From Candidatus Pelagibacter communis (lineage in GTDB: Bacteria > Pseudomonadota > Alphaproteobacteria > Pelagibacterales > Pelagibacteraceae), in contig NZ_CVSU01000009.1 in the NCBI RefSeq assembly GCF_001180205.1, forward strand, positions 1 to 50,445: 50,445 nt of DNA. The letters run 5' to 3'. The stretch's first letter is position 1; every line of letters begins with the position of its first letter. Below the pieces are notes generated by a model, which saw only the letters and a list, made by a program, of their open reading frames with translations, did not search any database and was not told the origin of the DNA. A program made the translations under genes and the position numbers. Positions 25,115 to 34,825 of this stretch are shown piece after piece.

Positions 25115-25490
25115 TTTTTTTAAAGATGTGTCTCACAACAATTGGTAGAATTACTCCAGCTAAATTTCCAAATAAATCGGGATATTCAAAACTTCTATTT
25201 GGAATGATGTAATGCATAATTTCTAATAAAAAAGAGAGAAATATTAAATAAATACTTAAATAAATAATTTGATTTGCTTTAAAATAAGTCAGAAATCCTA
25301 CAACTGAAAGAATGAAAAATGAGTAAAAATGATTTGTTGAAATAATAAAATCTGCAGTTAACTGTGGTTGAATTGTACAATTATTAAAAATTATACATCC
25401 TAATAAACTTCCAGGAAATAAATATTCTAATAAAAGAATAAGATTACACAAATAGAAAATAAATTTATATTTCGAAAAATAATTAATCAT
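25095..25490 (-). CDS. VanZ-like small membrane protein
   Basis: A 131-residue protein with four predicted hydrophobic helices. Its YPDLFGNLAGVILPIVV segment near the end resembles the conserved D-x-x-x-N-x-x-G region of VanZ-like proteins. The role of these proteins is not established; glycopeptide resistance is known only for the original VanZ. I chose ATG at 25490; a longer frame from a TTG at 25514 is possible. It overlaps the SLT lipoprotein gene, so both probably come from one transcript starting between this gene and the divergent gpmA. Confidence 0.68.
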   Translation of the reverse strand: MINYFSKYKFIFYLCNLILLLEYLFPGSLLGCIIFNNCTIQPQLTADFIISTNHFYSFFILSVVGFLTYFKANQIIYLSIYLIFLSFLLEIMHYIIPNRSFEYPDLFGNLAGVILPIVVRHIFKKNENFKN

Positions 25491-25535
25491 TAATAATATA
25501 GTTTTATTTATCAAATTGATTTAAAAGATAAACAA

Positions 25536-26243
25536 ATGAGTCATTTAATTTTAGTGAGACACGGTCAAAGTGTGTGGAATCTTGAAAAGAAATTTACTGG
25601 TTGGGTTGATGTAGATCTAACAGAAAATGGAAAATCAGAGGCAAAAAAGGCTGGTGGACTAATAAAACAAGAAAATATTGGAGTTAATCTGTATTACTCA
25701 TCTTTTCAATTAAGAGCTAAAAATACTTTAAGAATTATACAGGAAGAATTGCAAGATTTTAAGGAAGTAAAGAGTGCATGGGAATTAAACGAAAGACATT
25801 ATGGTGCTCTTACTGGATTAAATAAAGATGAAATGAAAAAAAAACTTGGAGAAGAAAAAGTTCATCAATTTAGACGTTCTTGGGATCTAAGACCAGACCC
25901 TTTAGATAAAAAAAATCCATATCACCCTCTTAATATTGAAACTTACAAAGAAATTCCTTTTGAGAAAATTCCAGATACTGAGTCACTTAAAGATACATAT
26001 GAAAGAGTAATAAAATTTTATAAAAAAGAGATAGAAAACAAAACAAGTGAAAATATTCTAATTTCCGCTCATGGAAACTCTATAAGAGCTTTATGCAAAT
26101 ATTTGTTTAATTTAGATAACAATGAAATCTCTAAACTTGAAATTCCTACTGGGAACCCCCTTTTAATTGAATTAGAAAACAGCGAAATTTCTAATTGTAA
26201 ATATCTTGATCAAGAAAGAGCTAAAGATCTTTTAGTTTTTTAA
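25536..26243 (+). CDS. gpmA: 2,3-bisphosphoglycerate-dependent phosphoglycerate mutase
   Basis: A 235-residue glycolytic enzyme that interconverts 3- and 2-phosphoglycerate. The phospho-accepting His lies in LVRHGQSVWN at residues 6-15, followed by the FTGWVDVDLTENG block. ELNERHYGALTGLNK near residue 84 is the dPGM signature, and SAHGNSIRAL near residue 178 holds the second catalytic His. It matches the cofactor-dependent mutase and not the cofactor-independent one. The gene runs 23 bases into the 3' end of the convergent murU gene, a tail-to-tail overlap with no terminator. Confidence 0.95.
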   Translation: MSHLILVRHGQSVWNLEKKFTGWVDVDLTENGKSEAKKAGGLIKQENIGVNLYYSSFQLRAKNTLRIIQEELQDFKEVKSAWELNERHYGALTGLNKDEMKKKLGEEKVHQFRRSWDLRPDPLDKKNPYHPLNIETYKEIPFEKIPDTESLKDTYERVIKFYKKEIENKTSENILISAHGNSIRALCKYLFNLDNNEISKLEIPTGNPLLIELENSEISNCKYLDQERAKDLLVF

Positions 26244-26910
26244 AAATATCTAGATCGGTTAAATGATAAAAGTCTTTTTGGCTTTCATAACCAAATAACT
26301 TTTTTTGATCTAATAAATTATTCCAAATTTCCAAAATTGAGTAATTTTCTATTTTCTCTTTAATAAATAATTTTTTATTAATTATTTGACATCCAATATA
26401 AATAAATTCTTTTTCAGCCTCTTTGTTAATTAAATTATTTTTTAAATTGAAATCTCCTTTTAATTTTTTATCGAAACTTAATTTTTTATTTGCCAAGAGA
26501 AGAATGTTTTCTAATTTTTCAGAAAAATACTTTTTTTCCATTTTTATTATCTCGTCTTTATAGTCATTCCTCCAGATTGTATCTGGATTAAAAATTATAA
26601 AATCTCTTTCATTGGAGTCTTTAATCATATTTTGAATACCTCCCCCTGTATCCAAAATATGCTCACCATCTTCAATTATTTTGATATCAATATTGAAATT
26701 TTTACTGTTTAAAAAAACTGAAAATTGATCCTTTAAATAAAAAGTATTTATTAAGATTTTTTGAATACCAAGTTTTTCGATTAAATTAATACATCTCTCC
26801 AGCATACTTACATCTTTAATCTCTAATAAAGGTTTAGGAGTATTTAAAGTAATTGGGTTTAATCTCTTACCAAAACCTGCACATAAAATTAAAGCTGTAT
26901 TTATTTTCAC
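26221..26910 (-). CDS. murU: Nucleotidyltransferase, MurU-like
   Basis: A 229-residue sugar-1-phosphate nucleotidyltransferase. The opening GFGKRLNPITLNTPKPLL (residues 13-30) is the nucleotide-binding signature, and FIIFNPDTIW near 103 supplies the metal-binding Asp. It is co-encoded with the sugar kinase AmgK, the known pairing in which AmgK makes MurNAc-1-phosphate and MurU turns it into UDP-MurNAc, bypassing de novo synthesis. The start codon is GTG at 26910, and only 4 bases separate it from amgK. That pairing is the main basis for the name; mannose-1-phosphate guanylyltransferase-like activity remains an alternative. Confidence 0.83.
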   Translation of the reverse strand: MKINTALILCAGFGKRLNPITLNTPKPLLEIKDVSMLERCINLIEKLGIQKILINTFYLKDQFSVFLNSKNFNIDIKIIEDGEHILDTGGGIQNMIKDSNERDFIIFNPDTIWRNDYKDEIIKMEKKYFSEKLENILLLANKKLSFDKKLKGDFNLKNNLINKEAEKEFIYIGCQIINKKLFIKEKIENYSILEIWNNLLDQKKLFGYESQKDFYHLTDLDIFKKLKDL

Positions 26911-26914
26911 AAAT

Positions 26915-27859
26915 TTACCTTATAAATTTTGGAAAATTATTTTTTAACAACAGCATCAAATTATTAAATTGATTTTGCTCTTTAATTCTATGATTAATCA
27001 ATTCCCAAGCGTAAGGAATTAATTTAAGATATTTTTTTTTATTATCTCTTTCAGCTAAGCGCATAAATATACCAATTATTTTTAAATTCCTTAAAACAGA
27101 TAATATTTCAAAATCTTTTTTAAATTTTTCCAAATCAATTTTTTTATTCGTTTTAATATAAAATTTAAATACTTTCTCTTTCAGTTCATTGGATGTTTTC
27201 AATCTTACGTCGTCAATTAAAGATGCTAAATCGTAAGCTCTATTACCAATTAGTGCATCTTGACTATCAATTACTGCAATTTTTTTATTGTAATACATCA
27301 AATTTGAAACGTGAAAATCTCTATGAACAAATGTAACATTTTTATAATTTAATTTTGATAATAATTTTTTTATCTCTAATCTAAATTTTTTTTTAAATTG
27401 AATACTTTTGGATTTAGACAATATCTTTGGCGCATACCAGTCACAAAAAAGTTTAGTTTCATCAATCAAAGTTTTGTTTTTATATTCTTGAACTTTATAT
27501 AATTTGTTTTTAAAATTTTTTACTTTTTTATCTTTTATTAATTGTATTTTATTTAAAATTTTTATTATCTTCTTAAAAATGACATATTTATTATTCTTTT
27601 TATTTTTTAAAATTTGAAACAAAGTTTGATCTCCAAAGTCATTTATTTCTACATAATTATTAATGTAATTTTCACTTATTAGATTTGGTGCTAAAATTTT
27701 ATTTTTAATTAAGATTTTATTTACCGCATCATAAATTAAAAGATTTTTTAACTTTTCTTTCTTGGATATTACAATAATAGATTTATTTTCTCTGTTTCTA
27801 TAAAATTCTCTAAAAGACGCGTCACCTTTTATTTTTTTTAATTTTGCTAAGCTTTTCAT
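26915..27859 (-). CDS. amgK: Sugar kinase of the aminoglycoside phosphotransferase fold, AmgK-like
   Basis: A 314-residue kinase. The catalytic loop is FVHRDFHVSNLMYY near residue 178, with the conserved H-x-D-x4-N. The metal-binding Asp follows in AVIDSQDALIGNRAYDLASLIDD near 195; AmgK homologues have IDFQDA here. AmgK phosphorylates N-acetylmuramate (and N-acetylglucosamine) at C1 for peptidoglycan recycling. Placement directly before murU and after tsaE matches the usual alphaproteobacterial order. The start is ATG at 27859; a TTG one codon upstream is less likely. The protein is very rich in Lys and Asn and diverges from the family in its N-terminal lobe. Confidence 0.83.
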   Translation of the reverse strand: MKSLAKLKKIKGDASFREFYRNRENKSIIVISKKEKLKNLLIYDAVNKILIKNKILAPNLISENYINNYVEINDFGDQTLFQILKNKKNNKYVIFKKIIKILNKIQLIKDKKVKNFKNKLYKVQEYKNKTLIDETKLFCDWYAPKILSKSKSIQFKKKFRLEIKKLLSKLNYKNVTFVHRDFHVSNLMYYNKKIAVIDSQDALIGNRAYDLASLIDDVRLKTSNELKEKVFKFYIKTNKKIDLEKFKKDFEILSVLRNLKIIGIFMRLAERDNKKKYLKLIPYAWELINHRIKEQNQFNNLMLLLKNNFPKFIR

Positions 27860-27875
27860 CAAAATAGGTTTTAAT

Positions 27876-28325
27876 TTAAACTTTTATATCTACAGTTCTA
27901 TCATTTAATTGATTTAAATAATTAAATGTTAAAGTTATAGATTTTATATCTTGTTTATCAGCAATCAATTGTGGCCATTCTATAAGTGTTATTAATTTAT
28001 TATCTTTTTCAAAAATATCTAAATTATTGACATCTTCCTTCCTATTAATTCTAAATAAATCATAATGTTTTATTCTTATATCTTTCACCTGATACTCATT
28101 TAATAAACTAAAAGTAGGGCTTGTAATTTCTGTTTGAATTAAATTATTTATTTTTTGATACTCATTTATAAAATATTTAACAAAGGTTGTTTTACCAACG
28201 CCCATCTCTCCATATAAAAAAACAAACTCACCACCTTTAAGATATTTTGAAAATTCTTTAGCTAATTCTTTAGTTAACTTCTCTGATGTGATATCAATTG
28301 TGCTATCTTTAATAGCGATAGGCAT
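27876..28325 (-). CDS. tsaE: tRNA threonylcarbamoyladenosine biosynthesis ATPase
   Basis: A 149-residue P-loop ATPase required, with TsaB, TsaC and TsaD, for the t6A modification at position 37 of ANN-decoding tRNAs. The Walker A motif is [10 protein letters not shown] (about 39-48), [11 protein letters not shown] near 83 is the family signature, and IKHYDLFRI and LITLIEWPQ follow. I take ATG at 28325 as the start because the only longer option is TTG at 28352. With this start it overlaps the 3' end of ahcY by 17 bases. The next gene, amgK, begins 16 bases downstream. Confidence 0.92.
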   Translation of the reverse strand: MPIAIKDSTIDITSEKLTKELAKEFSKYLKGGEFVFLYGEMGVGKTTFVKYFINEYQKINNLIQTEITSPTFSLLNEYQVKDIRIKHYDLFRINRKEDVNNLDIFEKDNKLITLIEWPQLIADKQDIKSITLTFNYLNQLNDRTVDIKV

Positions 28326-29595
28326 CTGGTTTGAAAGGACCTTCTGTTCCAACGCTTATATAATCTGCTTGCTCTTTTGATAATTTTGTTAGTTTTGCCC
28401 CAACTTTTTTTAAATGCAAAGTTGCTACTTTTTCATCTAAATGTTTTGGAAGTACATAAACTTTATTTTCATAATTTTTATGATTATGCCAAAGTTCTAT
28501 TTGAGCAATAACTTGATTGGTAAATGATGCACTCATTACAAAGCTTGGATGTCCAGTTGCACAACCAAGATTAACTAATCTTCCTTCAGCTAAAAGAATA
28601 ATTCTTTTACCACTAGGCAACTCTATTTCATGCACTTGAGGTTTTACTTCAGTCCACTTATAATTCTTAAGAGCCTCAACTTGTATTTCATTATCAAAAT
28701 GACCAATATTACATAAGATAGCTCTGTCCTTCATATCTCTCATATGATCAGCGGTAACAATATCTTTGTTACCTGTGGCTGTTACAACTATATCCGCTCT
28801 ACTTATAGCCTCCTCCATTAATACCACTTCATAACCTTCCATTGCAGCTTGGAGAGCACAAATTGGATCTGCCTCAGTAACTAAAACTCTAGCACCACTT
28901 TGTCTTAAAGATGCAGCACTTCCTTTTCCAACGTCTCCAAAACCAGCGACAATTGCAATTTTTCCAGACATCATTACATCAGTAGCTCTTCTTATCCCGT
29001 CTACTAAACTTTCTCTACATCCATATAAATTATCAAATTTTGATTTTGTGACAGAATCATTCACGTTTATTGCTGGAACCAAAAGGGATTTATCTTTTTC
29101 CATTTTATTTAGTGCTTTAATTCCAGTGGTAGTCTCTTCTGAAACACCCTTAATATCTTTCATTAAATCTTGATATTCTTTATGCATGATAGCTGTTAAA
29201 TCTCCACCATCATCTAATAACATGTTAGGCTTCCAGTCAGGTTTTCCAACTATAGTTTGTTTAATACACCATAAATATTCCTCTTCTGTTTCTCCTTTCC
29301 AGGCATAAACAGGGATCCCAGCCTTTGCAATTGCAGCAGCTGCATGATCTTGAGTTGAAAAAATATTACAAGAAGACCAACGAACTTCAGCACCTAATGC
29401 AACTAAAGTTTCGATTAGTACAGCTGTTTGAATTGTCATATGAAGACATCCTATAATCTTTGCACCCTTTAATGGTTTATCTTTATAATACTCTTCTCTT
29501 AAAGCCATTAAACCAGGCATTTCACTTTCAGCTATTGATATTTCTTTTCTGCCAAATTCAGCTTGAGTAATGTCTTTTACTTTATAATCTTCCAT
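28309..29595 (-). CDS. ahcY: Adenosylhomocysteinase
   Basis: A 428-residue enzyme that hydrolyses S-adenosylhomocysteine to adenosine and homocysteine, using tightly bound NAD. The NAD site is [20 protein letters not shown] near residue 217, and [12 protein letters not shown] near 295 and the C-terminal KPDAYRY are diagnostic. It is the recycling arm of the methylation cycle that metX/metW feed. A good promoter (TTGATA, 16 bases, TATAAA) ends 7 bases before the ATG, so the mRNA is probably leaderless. chvI-chvG lies just upstream and tsaE just downstream, as in other alphaproteobacteria. Confidence 0.97.
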   Translation of the reverse strand: MEDYKVKDITQAEFGRKEISIAESEMPGLMALREEYYKDKPLKGAKIIGCLHMTIQTAVLIETLVALGAEVRWSSCNIFSTQDHAAAAIAKAGIPVYAWKGETEEEYLWCIKQTIVGKPDWKPNMLLDDGGDLTAIMHKEYQDLMKDIKGVSEETTTGIKALNKMEKDKSLLVPAINVNDSVTKSKFDNLYGCRESLVDGIRRATDVMMSGKIAIVAGFGDVGKGSAASLRQSGARVLVTEADPICALQAAMEGYEVVLMEEAISRADIVVTATGNKDIVTADHMRDMKDRAILCNIGHFDNEIQVEALKNYKWTEVKPQVHEIELPSGKRIILLAEGRLVNLGCATGHPSFVMSASFTNQVIAQIELWHNHKNYENKVYVLPKHLDEKVATLHLKKVGAKLTKLSKEQADYISVGTEGPFKPDAYRY

Positions 29596-29602
29596 GGCAA
29601 GC

Positions 29603-29630
29603 TTTATACAGCTAAGTATTTATTTATCAA
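29603..29630 (-). promoter_or_regulatory. ahcY promoter, probably leaderless
   Basis: Minus strand: TTGATA (29630-29625), 16-base spacer, TATAAA (29608-29603), then 7 bases to the ATG at 29595. Transcription would begin at or within a base or two of the start codon, which fits the absence of a Shine-Dalgarno sequence. Confidence 0.65.
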
Positions 29631-29637
29631 GAAATGA

Positions 29638-31179
29638 TTAAACATTGGGAAATCTTATCTCTATCATTGCTCCTTCTTTATCAATACGATTAGATGCTAC
29701 AATTTCACCATCGTGGAGTTCAACTAAGTTTTTTACTATATTTAGACCTAGGCCTGAGTGTTCACCAAATTTTTCAGGTCTATTACTATAAAATCTTTTA
29801 AATATTCTTGATGTATCTTTTTCTTTAAATCCTTGTCCCTCATCAATAATTTTTATTGATATTTGATTTTTTCCATTAAGAGAAACATCAACAAAAACAT
29901 TAGTGCCATCTTTACTAAATGATATTGAATTATCTAATAAATTTGCAATGATTTGTTCAATTCTGTTTTCTATACCATTTATTAAATATTTATCTTTTCC
30001 ATCATTTTTATATTCAATTTTAATTCCTTTTTTCACTTGATGAATATTGTTATAATCATCAACAACAGATTGAATGATAGGTTCAATATCAATTTTTTTC
30101 ATTTGTTCTTTACTTAAAGCAACTTCGTCCTTTAACATTTGAGAATAATCAGTAATTAATCTTTCTATTCTTTGAACATCATGACTAAGTATATTCAATA
30201 ATCTATTTCTTTGTTCGCTATCATTTGTGTCTTTTAAAATTTCCGATGCACTTTTTAAAGATGCTAATGGATTTCTAATTTCATGAACTAAATCTGTAGA
30301 AAAGTTTTCTGCATGTGTAACTCTATTTTGAAGCTCATTTGTCATATCCTCTAAAGAATTAGATAAAAGTCCTAATTCATCATTTCTTTTTTTTAAATTT
30401 TCAATACCTGGTTTAATTTGACTTTTTTCTTTGATACGAATTGTATATCCAACGAGATTTTGTATTGGTTTAATAAAATATCTACTCAAAACAAAAGAAA
30501 AAATTAATATTACAAATCCTACTGATACAGCTGTTCTTATTACAAATGCTTTTCTCTCATCTATCGCTGTCTTTATTTCATTAGCGTTTTCTGTAATAGC
30601 TACATAACCAAGATTAATTTCATTCTTTGTAACATTCTTAATTGTTGTTACATTAAATTGATTTAAACCTTCTTGCGTAAATGTGTAAGGAGCTCCTAAA
30701 TTTTCAGAACTAGAATAATTTTTCAATATATCTTTGAATGAAACAGGTTTTTTTTCATCAATTTTTATATTTTTTTCCTCAATAGTTTTTTCTATTTCCT
30801 CATTATCTAAACTTTCATATTCAATTTTATCAAGTCTTGTAGAGAATGACCTTGGATCAAGATCTAATGTATCAGTGTCTCCAATAAGGTTAAGTTGATC
30901 GTCAAAAAATATTACTCTATCTAAATTCTGAAAAATAAACCTTGTAGAAAATAAAAATCTTCTAATGTCATCTGATTGGAATTTAACATCTAGCCTAAGA
31001 ATATTATCAATAGTGTTGTTAATAATGTTTGTATGGTTTTGAGATTTTTTTTTTATTAAACTTGGCTGAATATTGTTTAGATATATGAATGTAAATAGTC
31101 CAATAATTGTAAAAATTACAAAATTTATAAATAAAAATTTTTTTAATATAGAAAGAGTTTTTAAGTATTTACTAAACAT
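29638..31179 (-). CDS. chvG: Sensor histidine kinase, ChvG-like
   Basis: A 513-residue inner-membrane sensor with TM1 at 14-33, a periplasmic region to about 210, TM2 near 212-232, a HAMP linker, and a kinase core. The phospho-His is His299 in DLVHEIRNPLASL; NRIEQIIANLLDNSISFS near 397 is the N box, and DEGQGFKE and GLGLNIVKNLV give the G boxes. It is cognate to the ChvI-like regulator (one-base overlap, TAATG). The pair precedes ahcY, as in rhizobial genomes, where ChvG/ChvI senses envelope and acid stress. The HPr/HprK genes usually between chvG and ahcY are missing here. The signal sensed is unknown in this organism. Confidence 0.87.
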   Translation of the reverse strand: MFSKYLKTLSILKKFLFINFVIFTIIGLFTFIYLNNIQPSLIKKKSQNHTNIINNTIDNILRLDVKFQSDDIRRFLFSTRFIFQNLDRVIFFDDQLNLIGDTDTLDLDPRSFSTRLDKIEYESLDNEEIEKTIEEKNIKIDEKKPVSFKDILKNYSSSENLGAPYTFTQEGLNQFNVTTIKNVTKNEINLGYVAITENANEIKTAIDERKAFVIRTAVSVGFVILIFSFVLSRYFIKPIQNLVGYTIRIKEKSQIKPGIENLKKRNDELGLLSNSLEDMTNELQNRVTHAENFSTDLVHEIRNPLASLKSASEILKDTNDSEQRNRLLNILSHDVQRIERLITDYSQMLKDEVALSKEQMKKIDIEPIIQSVVDDYNNIHQVKKGIKIEYKNDGKDKYLINGIENRIEQIIANLLDNSISFSKDGTNVFVDVSLNGKNQISIKIIDEGQGFKEKDTSRIFKRFYSNRPEKFGEHSGLGLNIVKNLVELHDGEIVASNRIDKEGAMIEIRFPNV

Positions 31180-31886
31180 TAGCTAACATTCCATCTATAT
31201 CCACTACCATACCTAGTTTCAATAGCTGAAAAATCAGGATCTACTTTTTTAAATTTTTTTCTAATTCTTTTTACGTGACTATCAATAGTTCTATCCTCAA
31301 TATCTGTATCCTCTCGATAAGCTATATCCATAAGCTGAGCTCTTTCTTTAATTATACCAGGCCTCTTTGCTAATTCTTTAACGATTAAAAACTCAGTAGT
31401 CGTCAATTTATCAGGCAGCTGTTTTCCATTCCATTCGCACTCGAGTTGTGATGGATCTAATTTTAATCTTCCATGAGATATCAGGCTTTTATTTTCCTCT
31501 AAAATATTATTTGAATCTTTTTTTCTTAACTGCACTCTAATTCTTTCAATCAAAACTTTTATAGAAAAACCTCCTGATTTTTTTACAAAATCATCTGCGC
31601 CTAGCTTTAGACCTAACAACTCATCAATTTCATCATCTTTAGATGTTAAAAAAATTACTGGTAGGGAAGTTTTTTTTCGAAGTTTTTTTAATAATTCTTC
31701 TCCATCCATCTTGGGCATTTTTATATCTATGACTGCTAAGTCGGGTGGCATTCTGGTTAAACCGATTAATGCGCTTTCACCATCAATGTATGTTTGAACT
31801 TTAAAACCCTCTTTTTCTAATGCGATACTCAAACTTGTTAAAATATTTCTATCATCATCTATCAAGGCTATTGTTTGTTTTTGCAT
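31179..31886 (-). CDS. chvI: Response regulator, ChvI-like (OmpR family)
   Basis: A 235-residue regulator with a receiver domain (1-120) and a winged-helix DNA-binding domain (about 140-233, with TTTEFLIVKELAKRPG and DRTIDSHVKRIRKKF). It begins TIALIDDDRNILTSLSIALE, nearly identical to rhizobial ChvI. The acidic pocket is at 10-12, the phospho-Asp is Asp54 in VIDIKMPKMDG, and the switch Thr/Ser is in FLTSKDDEIDELLG. The conserved Lys-Pro after DDF is changed: here it reads DDFVKKSGGF, so the cis-proline is replaced and one extra residue inserted. It acts with the ChvG-like kinase encoded next. The DNA targets are not deducible. Confidence 0.9.
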   Translation of the reverse strand: MQKQTIALIDDDRNILTSLSIALEKEGFKVQTYIDGESALIGLTRMPPDLAVIDIKMPKMDGEELLKKLRKKTSLPVIFLTSKDDEIDELLGLKLGADDFVKKSGGFSIKVLIERIRVQLRKKDSNNILEENKSLISHGRLKLDPSQLECEWNGKQLPDKLTTTEFLIVKELAKRPGIIKERAQLMDIAYREDTDIEDRTIDSHVKRIRKKFKKVDPDFSAIETRYGSGYRWNVS

Positions 31887-31936
31887 AAAGTAATTTAAAA
31901 ATACTAAATTGTCCTAATTTGGGCAATGTTATAAAT

Positions 31937-34711
31937 TTAATGTAACATACCCCAATTATCTCCAACATTAATATCAACTGTTAAAGGAGTTGAAAAAGAA
32001 TGATAATCACTCTGAGCTACACTGGTCATTTCTTTCTCAATTAATTTAATCATTACTTTTTCATCTTTTTTTGGAATTTCAAAAATTAATTCATCATGAA
32101 TTTGCAAGAGCATTTTTGAATTAGAATTTTTTTCCTCTGATAATTTCTTATCTAATCTTATCATAGCTAATCTCATTACTTCAGAAGCAGAACCTTGAAT
32201 GGGAGCATTAATTGCAGCACGTTCTTGAAAATTTCTGACATTAAAGTTTTTGTCATTTATTCCATTAAAGTGGGATCTTCGTCCAAAAATATTATTAACA
32301 TATCCACTTTTCCTACAAAATTTAATTGTATTATCCATATAAACTTTTATTTCTGGAAACTTACCAAAATATGAATTCAAAAATTCCTCTGCTTCATAAT
32401 TAGAAACATTTATTTGCTTAGCTAATCCAAATTGCGAAATTCCATAAATAATTCCAAAATTAATAGCCTTAGCCTTTCGTCTGTGATCTTGATTAACTTT
32501 TTTGATATCAATATTAAATATTTGGCTAGCTGTTAAGGAGTGGATATCTTCTTTATTTTTAAAAGCTTTTTTCAGTTCTTTTACATCTGCCAGGTCTGCT
32601 AAAATTCTCATCTCAATTTGATTGTAATCCGCAGAAATTAATAGGTGCCCTTTTTTTGCAGTGAAAGCTTTTCTTATATCTTTTCCATCTTCTGATTTAA
32701 TTGGTATGTTTTGTAAGTTAGGATCACTAGATGCTAGTCTTCCAGTCGTTGTAGCAGCCAGCAAAAATGAAGTATGAACTCTTTTTGTAATTGGGTTTAA
32801 ATGTTCAGGTAAAGCATCTGAATAAGTATTTTTTAATTTTGAAACTTGTCTCCAGTCTAAAATTAATTTTGGAAACTCGTGACCTTTAAAAGCCAAATCC
32901 TCTAAAACACTTGCACTTGTTGCAAAACTTCCTTTTTTAGTTTTTTTTAATCCAGCTATTTTCAAGTCATTATAAATTATTTCACCTAATTGCTTTGGGG
33001 AAGCGATATTGAACTCTTTTTTAGAAATTTTAAATACTTCTTTTTCAAGTTTTTGGATTTTTTTTTCAAATTTAGATGAAAGAGATTTTAAAAATTTACT
33101 ATCAATTTCAACTCCCTCTATTTCCATAAATGCAAGAATTTTAATTAATGGCTTTTCAAAAATTTCATAGATATTTATCATTTTTTCTGATTTTAAATTT
33201 TTGATAAATTTCTTGTATAATCTAAAAGTAACATCAGCATCTTCAGCAGCGTAATCTTTTGCTTTGTCTAATTCTACTTCGCTAAAATTAATTTCTTTCT
33301 TGCCTGTTCCTACCATGTCTTTAAAAGAAATAGTTTTATGACCTAAATGAATTTCTGATAAAGTATCCATATTATGTCTATTTTTTCCGGCATCTAAGAC
33401 ATAAGACATCAGCATTGTATCTTCCATTGATGAAAGAGTTATTCCACACTTAAAAAATACGATAAAATCAAATTTTATATTTTGACCTATTTTTTTAATA
33501 CTAGGATCTTCTAATATTTTTTTTAATTTTTTAATTACAGCATCTTTTTTAAGACACTTAGGTGACTTGTGACCAACTGGTATGTAACATGCTTTTCCAA
33601 TTTTAGAACAGAGAGAAATACCCACTAAGTCTGCTTGGTGAGGATCTAATGAAGTTGTTTCCGTATCAACTGCAACTTCACCAACCTCTTCTGCCTCCTC
33701 TATCCATTTATCAATTTCATCTAAGCTATTAATTAAGTAATAATTTTTATTATTTATCGTTTGTTGTTTTTCTAGATTTTGATTTACAATCTTGTTACTT
33801 TCTAATTCAGGTTCTCCATAAGCAGAAATTGCAGAGCTTAACAACCTGTTAAATTCCATTTCTCTTAAAAATTTATATAATTTATCTTTATTTATATTTT
33901 GTAATTTAAATTCACTTAACTCTCTATTAACAGGAGATTTATGATCTAGTGTTACAAGTTTTTTACTTATTAATGCTTTATCCTTATTCTCTATTAATGT
34001 TTCTCTTCTTTTATTTTGTTTAATCTCATTAGCAGATTTTAGTAAATTTTCTAGAGTGCCATATTTATTAATAAGCTCTGCAGCCGTCTTAATACCTATG
34101 CCTGGAACACCAGGTACATTGTCACTACTGTCTCCTGCTAAAGATTGCACATCAATAACTTTTGAGGCGTCTACTCCAAATTTTTTTACTACATCATCAT
34201 CAGTTATAAATTTGTTTTTCATAGGATCAAAAATTCGAACCCCTTTTTTGTAAAGCTGCATTAAATCTTTATCTGATGAAACAATTGTAACCTTTGCACC
34301 TTTTTTAAGGATTTGATCCACATATGTAGCTATTAAATCATCTGCTTCATAATTTGGAAGATCAACAGATGGTAAATTGAATGCTAAGACTGATTTTCTT
34401 ATGTACTCAAATTGTGGAGCCAAATCGTCAGGCGCCTCTGATCTATTAGCTTTGTAATCACTATAAATTTCATTTCTGAAAGTTTTTCTTGCTGAATCGA
34501 ATATTACTGCAAAATGTGTTGGTTTTTGCAAGTTTTGATCAGATTTTGAGTCCTCTAATAATTTAAATAACATACTGCAAAAACCACTTACAGCACCTGT
34601 TGGAAGTCCATCACTTTTTCTACTCAATGGAGGCAAAGCATAATAAGCTCTAAATATATAACCAGAGCCATCAATCAAATAAAAATGATCTGTTTTTAGA
34701 ATTTTATTCAT
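31937..34711 (-). CDS. polA: DNA polymerase I
   Basis: A 924-residue repair and Okazaki-fragment polymerase of normal length. The 5'-3' exonuclease domain is at about 5-290 (YLIDGSGYIFRAYYALPP, GDSSDNVPGVPGIGIKTA). The 3'-5' exonuclease domain near 330-520 keeps VDTETTS with its metal-binding Asp and Glu, so proofreading looks intact. The polymerase domain has TTTGRLASSDPNLQNIP, SADYNQIEMRILA, the RRKAKAINFGIIYG finger helix and QIHDELIFEIP. It is transcribed away from bioY; a TATAAT-like box about 16-21 bases before the ATG (34732-34727) may be its -10 element. Confidence 0.97.
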   Translation of the reverse strand: MNKILKTDHFYLIDGSGYIFRAYYALPPLSRKSDGLPTGAVSGFCSMLFKLLEDSKSDQNLQKPTHFAVIFDSARKTFRNEIYSDYKANRSEAPDDLAPQFEYIRKSVLAFNLPSVDLPNYEADDLIATYVDQILKKGAKVTIVSSDKDLMQLYKKGVRIFDPMKNKFITDDDVVKKFGVDASKVIDVQSLAGDSSDNVPGVPGIGIKTAAELINKYGTLENLLKSANEIKQNKRRETLIENKDKALISKKLVTLDHKSPVNRELSEFKLQNINKDKLYKFLREMEFNRLLSSAISAYGEPELESNKIVNQNLEKQQTINNKNYYLINSLDEIDKWIEEAEEVGEVAVDTETTSLDPHQADLVGISLCSKIGKACYIPVGHKSPKCLKKDAVIKKLKKILEDPSIKKIGQNIKFDFIVFFKCGITLSSMEDTMLMSYVLDAGKNRHNMDTLSEIHLGHKTISFKDMVGTGKKEINFSEVELDKAKDYAAEDADVTFRLYKKFIKNLKSEKMINIYEIFEKPLIKILAFMEIEGVEIDSKFLKSLSSKFEKKIQKLEKEVFKISKKEFNIASPKQLGEIIYNDLKIAGLKKTKKGSFATSASVLEDLAFKGHEFPKLILDWRQVSKLKNTYSDALPEHLNPITKRVHTSFLLAATTTGRLASSDPNLQNIPIKSEDGKDIRKAFTAKKGHLLISADYNQIEMRILADLADVKELKKAFKNKEDIHSLTASQIFNIDIKKVNQDHRRKAKAINFGIIYGISQFGLAKQINVSNYEAEEFLNSYFGKFPEIKVYMDNTIKFCRKSGYVNNIFGRRSHFNGINDKNFNVRNFQERAAINAPIQGSASEVMRLAMIRLDKKLSEEKNSNSKMLLQIHDELIFEIPKKDEKVMIKLIEKEMTSVAQSDYHSFSTPLTVDINVGDNWGMLH

Positions 34712-34825
34712 GAAGTATAATTAAATATTATAATGATAACATATTCTGTATATAAAAAAATTTACTTTCAACTATTATAACAATTATAAGTAGATTATTT
34801 TTTATATTTTGAGTATTATTTAACA

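Noticed and set aside
26221-26243. Frameshift or misassembly at the gpmA/murU overlap
   Set aside because: Both proteins keep their family length and end normally; a 23-base tail overlap fits the dense packing elsewhere.
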